Positions 60,995-64,000 of a stretch of 64,000 nt of DNA are shown here, piece after piece. A model generated the notes under the pieces. The model was not told the DNA's origin. It made no database searches and worked only from the letters and a program-made list of their open reading frames with translations. Origin of the DNA: Streptomyces sp. MUM 2J (GTDB lineage: Bacteria; Actinomycetota; Actinomycetes; Streptomycetales; Streptomycetaceae); assembly GCF_022414535.1 (NCBI RefSeq), contig NZ_JADWYM010000031.1, forward strand, positions 19,377-83,376, written 5' to 3'. The number at the start of each line of letters is the position of its first letter. Positions within the stretch are counted from its first letter, which is position 1. A program made the translations under genes and the position numbers.

Positions 60995-61230
60995 ACGACC
61001 AGCACGGCACAGCCCCTCACCGACGACCTGCGCACCCGTGCTCGCGCCGCTCTCCGGAACATCGGCGTCACCGTCCCGGAGGGCGGCGACCTCCACGCCC
61101 GCACGCCCCTCACCGGCGAGCGTCTCTTCGGTCTTGGCGGCGGCCACCGAAGCCGACGACGAAGAGGCCGTCGAAGCCACCCGCGCGGTCTTCCTCACCT
61201 GCTTGCGCCACGGAGCCGGCTCGAACGCTC
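60995..61230 (+). pseudogene. N-terminal remnant of a second ALDH7-type dehydrogenase
   Basis: From 60995 (ACG where ATG is expected, AAGGA five bases upstream) the frame reads TTSTAQPLTDDLRTRARAAL, then RNIGVTVPEGGDLHARTPLT and GERLFGL. From 61137, in another frame, AAATEADDEEAVEATRAVFL follows. Both match the N-terminal region of the intact ALDH7 (AARRCGVDV...GG...NGG.LG...LDEVVARSQEAFLAW), so the gene suffered a lost start and a frameshift and is truncated. The stretch to 61564 shows nothing recognisable. Confidence 0.65.
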
Positions 61231-61564
61231 GATTCTCCCTCGCCTCGCCCGCCGGACGACTCCGCGACCCCGCCCCGTGCACGGTCGCGCGCAAGGTCAC
61301 CGCACCCGGCGGCGCCGACGGTGGTGCCCGTGTCCGCGTGTCTGCGTCCCCACGGGCCCGGACGCGCCGCGCCGTCGGCGGCGGACCCGGGGGTCCCGGG
61401 GGTCTCCCGCACGGTCCGCACCGGGGGCGCGACCACGCACCCGGTGCGGGCCGCGGGCACCGCCTCGGTGTCTGAGCGACACCTTCCCCCGGCGGCGGCG
61501 TCCGCGGCCCTTCCCCCGGTGCCGGACCGTGGTCCGGACGTCCGGGTGCCCCCGTGACATGCCG

Positions 61565-62647
61565 TCACCAACACATGACGGCCATCTCGCCCGAACCCCA
61601 GCAGGAGTACAGGCGCACCCGGACGACATAGCGGCGGCCCTTGACGAGCCGGGCCCTGATCGTGGCGTTGCGCGGGGTGCCCCCGTCGTCCCGGCCGGCG
61701 AGATAGCGGGGCACGCCGCCGCGCATCTCGAACACCACGACGACGGTGTCGCCGTCGCCGAAGGCTCCCACGGTGTACTCGCGGGTCTCCGGCGGCTCCA
61801 CCGAGAAGTCGGCCTGCTCGCCCGCGCCGAGCGCGAGCGGCGCCGAGCGGAACGGCACCAGCGGCGGCACCTGCGAGCCGGCCGGCGGATACCAGCGCAA
61901 CGCGTACTCCTTGTCGAGCGCCGACAGGGCGCCCGGCGGGTGGACACCCCCGCGGAACTGCTCCGGCTCCAGGATCAGCCCCTGCCCGAAGGCGTACTCC
62001 ATGATGGACAGCGGATCCCACACCGAGCCGTTGACCTCGGCCGGGTCGAGCTTGCGCAGGATGTTGCCGTACGTCGTCTGCCGGCTCCAGAAGTTCGGCG
62101 GGCCCGCGAGGTCGGCGTAGACGGCCTCCTCGTCCCAGTGGATGCCGGCGAAGGGGCTCTGGTGCTCGTGCAGCATGCCGAGCGCGTGACCGACCTCGTG
62201 CAGGGCCGTCCCGTGCCCCCCGGCGGCGGTCAGATCCCAGCCGAAGTTCATCGTCCGCTCGTTCACTCCGATCCGCAGCGCCTCCCGGCCCACCGCCGAC
62301 CAGGAGCCGTCGCCCTGCTGGAACCCGATCCGCAACTCCGCCTCGGAGCGGTCGGCGACCTCGGCGAAACCGATCCCGATGCCGAGGTCCTGCCACGCGC
62401 GGAAGCCGTCGCGCACCACCTCCCGCTGCTCCGGGGAGCCGGTCCACGGCACGCGGCGGGTCCGCCCGGTCCCCGGCACGCGGATCACCGAGGCGTCCGT
62501 CCCGGCGTCGAAGAAGTGGTAATGCAGCATCGTGCCGTTGACCCACCTGCGCCGCCCGGCCGCCAGCGCGCCGAGCCGCTCGGCGGTCAGCCCGGGCGCG
62601 AACGCCGGGACCGACTGCTGCGGCAGCGAGCAGTAGCGAGCGGTCAT
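61565..62647 (-). CDS. Metzincin (astacin-like M12A) zinc metalloprotease
   Basis: A 360-residue protein. The zinc site HEVGHALGMLHEH (His150, Glu151, His154, His160) is the metzincin HExxHxxGxxH motif followed by Glu161, as in astacins, and SIMEYAF (about 213) is the Met-turn. VPWTGSPEQREVVRDGFRAWQDLGIGIGF resembles the start of an astacin catalytic domain. No signal peptide or prodomain is evident, unlike classical astacins, so it may stay inside the cell or use another export route. The C-terminal 100 residues are beta-rich and may be an adhesion domain. Its substrate is unknown. Confidence 0.85.
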   Translation of the reverse strand: MTARYCSLPQQSVPAFAPGLTAERLGALAAGRRRWVNGTMLHYHFFDAGTDASVIRVPGTGRTRRVPWTGSPEQREVVRDGFRAWQDLGIGIGFAEVADRSEAELRIGFQQGDGSWSAVGREALRIGVNERTMNFGWDLTAAGGHGTALHEVGHALGMLHEHQSPFAGIHWDEEAVYADLAGPPNFWSRQTTYGNILRKLDPAEVNGSVWDPLSIMEYAFGQGLILEPEQFRGGVHPPGALSALDKEYALRWYPPAGSQVPPLVPFRSAPLALGAGEQADFSVEPPETREYTVGAFGDGDTVVVVFEMRGGVPRYLAGRDDGGTPRNATIRARLVKGRRYVVRVRLYSCWGSGEMAVMCW

Positions 62648-62756
62648 GCGCCCAGGCTGCCCCGGCGGGCGTCCGGGCGCCTGAGTCGAGGTCTACTCAA
62701 GTCGCCCTGTATCAGGGATGAGCACCGGTGCTCCTGACACTGTGACGACTGCGCTA

Positions 62757-64000
62757 GTGACGCCCCCCGGCCGCCCGCACACCTCCGACGCGCCCTGGCC
62801 GTTCACCGGCCGGGACGAGGAACTGGAGTTCGCCCGCCGGTGCCTGGCCGCCGGCCGTCCCGGACTGGTGGTCACCGGCCCGGTGGGCTGCGGCAAGACC
62901 CGACTGGCCGCCGAGGCCGTCCGCGGCACCGACTGCGCCGAGGTGACCGGTACACCCGCGACCCGCCGTACGCCGTACGCCGCGTTCGCCCACCTGCTGC
63001 CCGGCACCGTCTCCCTGCACGAGGCGCTGCGGCGGCTGTCCGGCACCCGGCTGCTGCTGGTCGACGACGCCCATCTCCTCGACGACGCCTCGGCCGCCCT
63101 GATCCACCAGCTCGCCGCGCACGGCCGCACCCGGCTCCTGCTGGTCGCCGCCGCAGGCGCCCCCGCGCCCGACGCGATCCGCCGGCTGTGGACCGGGCAA
63201 CTCCTGCCGCGCCTGGCCCTTGAGCCCCTGACCCGGCAGGAGACCGCCCGGCTGATCGGCAGTGGGGACACGGCCCCGGACTCCCTCACGGCGCACCGCC
63301 TGCACCGGCTCGCGCACGGCGACCTGCGGCTGCTGGGCGACCTGCTGGACGCGGTGCGCGGCAGCGGACGGCTCGTCCCGGAACCGGACAGCGGCACGCA
63401 TGCCTGGCGGGGACCCCTGCCGGTGACGGCCGCCGTCCGCGAGCGCACCGCGCCCCACCTCGACCGCGCGCACCCGGTCGAGCGCGAGACGCTGGACCGC
63501 CTCGCCTTCGCCGAACCGGCCCCGCTCGACGCCGACCTGCTCGACCTGCGGGCACTGGAGTGCCTGGAGGCCGACGGCCTGATCGAGGTGGACGCCGCCG
63601 GCGCCGTCCGCCTCGTCCACCCCCTGCACGGTCCGGTGCTGCGCGCCACCGCCGGCCGGCTGCGGGCCCGCCGCCTGGACCCCGGCCCCGAGGAGCGCGA
63701 ACTCGCCCTGAAGGCCGAGACGGCCGCACTGGCCCACCGCATCGACGAGTGCGACGTACGCGACCTGCCGACCCCGGCGGGGGAGTGGCTCCTGACCGAG
63801 GACCTGCCCGTGCCCCCCGGGTACGCCGCCGTACGCGCCCGCTTCGCCCGTCTGCGCGGCGAGCTGGGCGACGCCGCGTCCTGGGCCCGCCGGGCGCCCG
63901 GGGACCCCGCCTGCCGGGCCGAACTGGCCCTGGCCTCGGCCCAGTCGGGCCGGCCGCCGGCACCGGCGGGGGGCTGTGACCCGCTGGCCCCCGCCGGTGC
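62757..64000 (+). CDS. AAA/STAND ATPase regulator (LuxR-type expected), 3' end cut by window
   Basis: The open frame begins at GTG 62757 (GTG 62742 is an alternative) and runs past the end of the window, so the protein is incomplete: at least 414 residues. The N-terminus holds an AAA_16-type ATPase: PFTGRDEELEFARR, Walker A GPVGCGKT (about residues 42-49) and Walker B LLLVDDAHLLDD. This matches large Streptomyces regulators that end with a LuxR helix-turn-helix; that domain, if present, lies outside the window. It would couple ATP binding to activation of transcription. Confidence 0.75.
   Translation, partial: MTPPGRPHTSDAPWPFTGRDEELEFARRCLAAGRPGLVVTGPVGCGKTRLAAEAVRGTDCAEVTGTPATRRTPYAAFAHLLPGTVSLHEALRRLSGTRLLLVDDAHLLDDASAALIHQLAAHGRTRLLLVAAAGAPAPDAIRRLWTGQLLPRLALEPLTRQETARLIGSGDTAPDSLTAHRLHRLAHGDLRLLGDLLDAVRGSGRLVPEPDSGTHAWRGPLPVTAAVRERTAPHLDRAHPVERETLDRLAFAEPAPLDADLLDLRALECLEADGLIEVDAAGAVRLVHPLHGPVLRATAGRLRARRLDPGPEERELALKAETAALAHRIDECDVRDLPTPAGEWLLTEDLPVPPGYAAVRARFARLRGELGDAASWARRAPGDPACRAELALASAQSGRPPAPAGGCDPLAPAG

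Overview
The window reads as chromosomal DNA of a Streptomyces-type actinomycete. Base composition is very GC-rich with strong G/C at third codon positions, GTG and TTG starts are common, several genes look leaderless, and TetR, PadR, GntR, PucR and LysR regulators are dense. No phage, plasmid replication, integrase or CRISPR genes were seen.

Region 1 (1-6.6 kb) is housekeeping-like: a truncated M20 amidohydrolase, a monoacylglycerol-lipase-like hydrolase divergent from a thiolase, a TauE/SafE exporter, the cobalamin genes cobK and cobF facing each other, and a DUF309 protein. A tRNA-Pro(GGG) follows at 6.7 kb; an identical copy lies at 38.06 kb. Region 2 (7-14.4 kb) holds small regulator/effector pairs: SnoaL-like with PadR, and a DHA2 efflux pump with TetR. 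It also has a CDP-alcohol phosphatidyltransferase, an SRPBCC protein and a secreted alpha/beta hydrolase.

Region 3 (14.6-25 kb) looks like a cell-surface system: a membrane GT2 glycosyltransferase, a 58-residue protein carrying an LPVTG sorting signal, a class E sortase, a TetR regulator, a methyltransferase, an alpha-oxoamine-synthase-type PLP enzyme, a membrane GGDEF-EAL protein and galE. Near-identical 20-bp palindrome-like sites stand upstream of the GT2, LPVTG-protein and galE genes, and a weaker one upstream of the TetR gene, suggesting one regulon.

Region 4 (25-36 kb) is an inositol-type sugar locus: iolB, a sugar ABC transporter, a TIM-barrel isomerase/epimerase and a Gfo/Idh/MocA dehydrogenase. 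A three-gene solute-binding-like/vWA/membrane operon of unknown role and a GNAT gene are embedded in it. Region 5 (36.3-38.7 kb) has a YjqB-like hydrolase, a cupin, an oxidoreductase remnant, the second tRNA-Pro and an IS630 remnant.

Region 6 (38.7-61.2 kb) encodes what looks like a nearly complete lysine/pipecolate catabolic route ending at 2-oxoglutarate: PucR regulator, ornithine-cyclodeaminase-family enzyme, LIV-type ABC importer, GntR regulator, D-2-hydroxyglutarate-dehydrogenase-like FAD/Fe-S protein, Glu/Leu/Phe/Val dehydrogenase, 2-oxoadipate dioxygenase/decarboxylase (HglS family), two DAO-type FAD oxidases, an ALDH7-type piperideine-6-carboxylate dehydrogenase and two LysR regulators. 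Decayed pieces of an amino-acid ABC transporter, a second ALDH7 and an IS1380 transposase show past rearrangement. The window ends with a metzincin protease and the start of an AAA/LuxR-type regulator.
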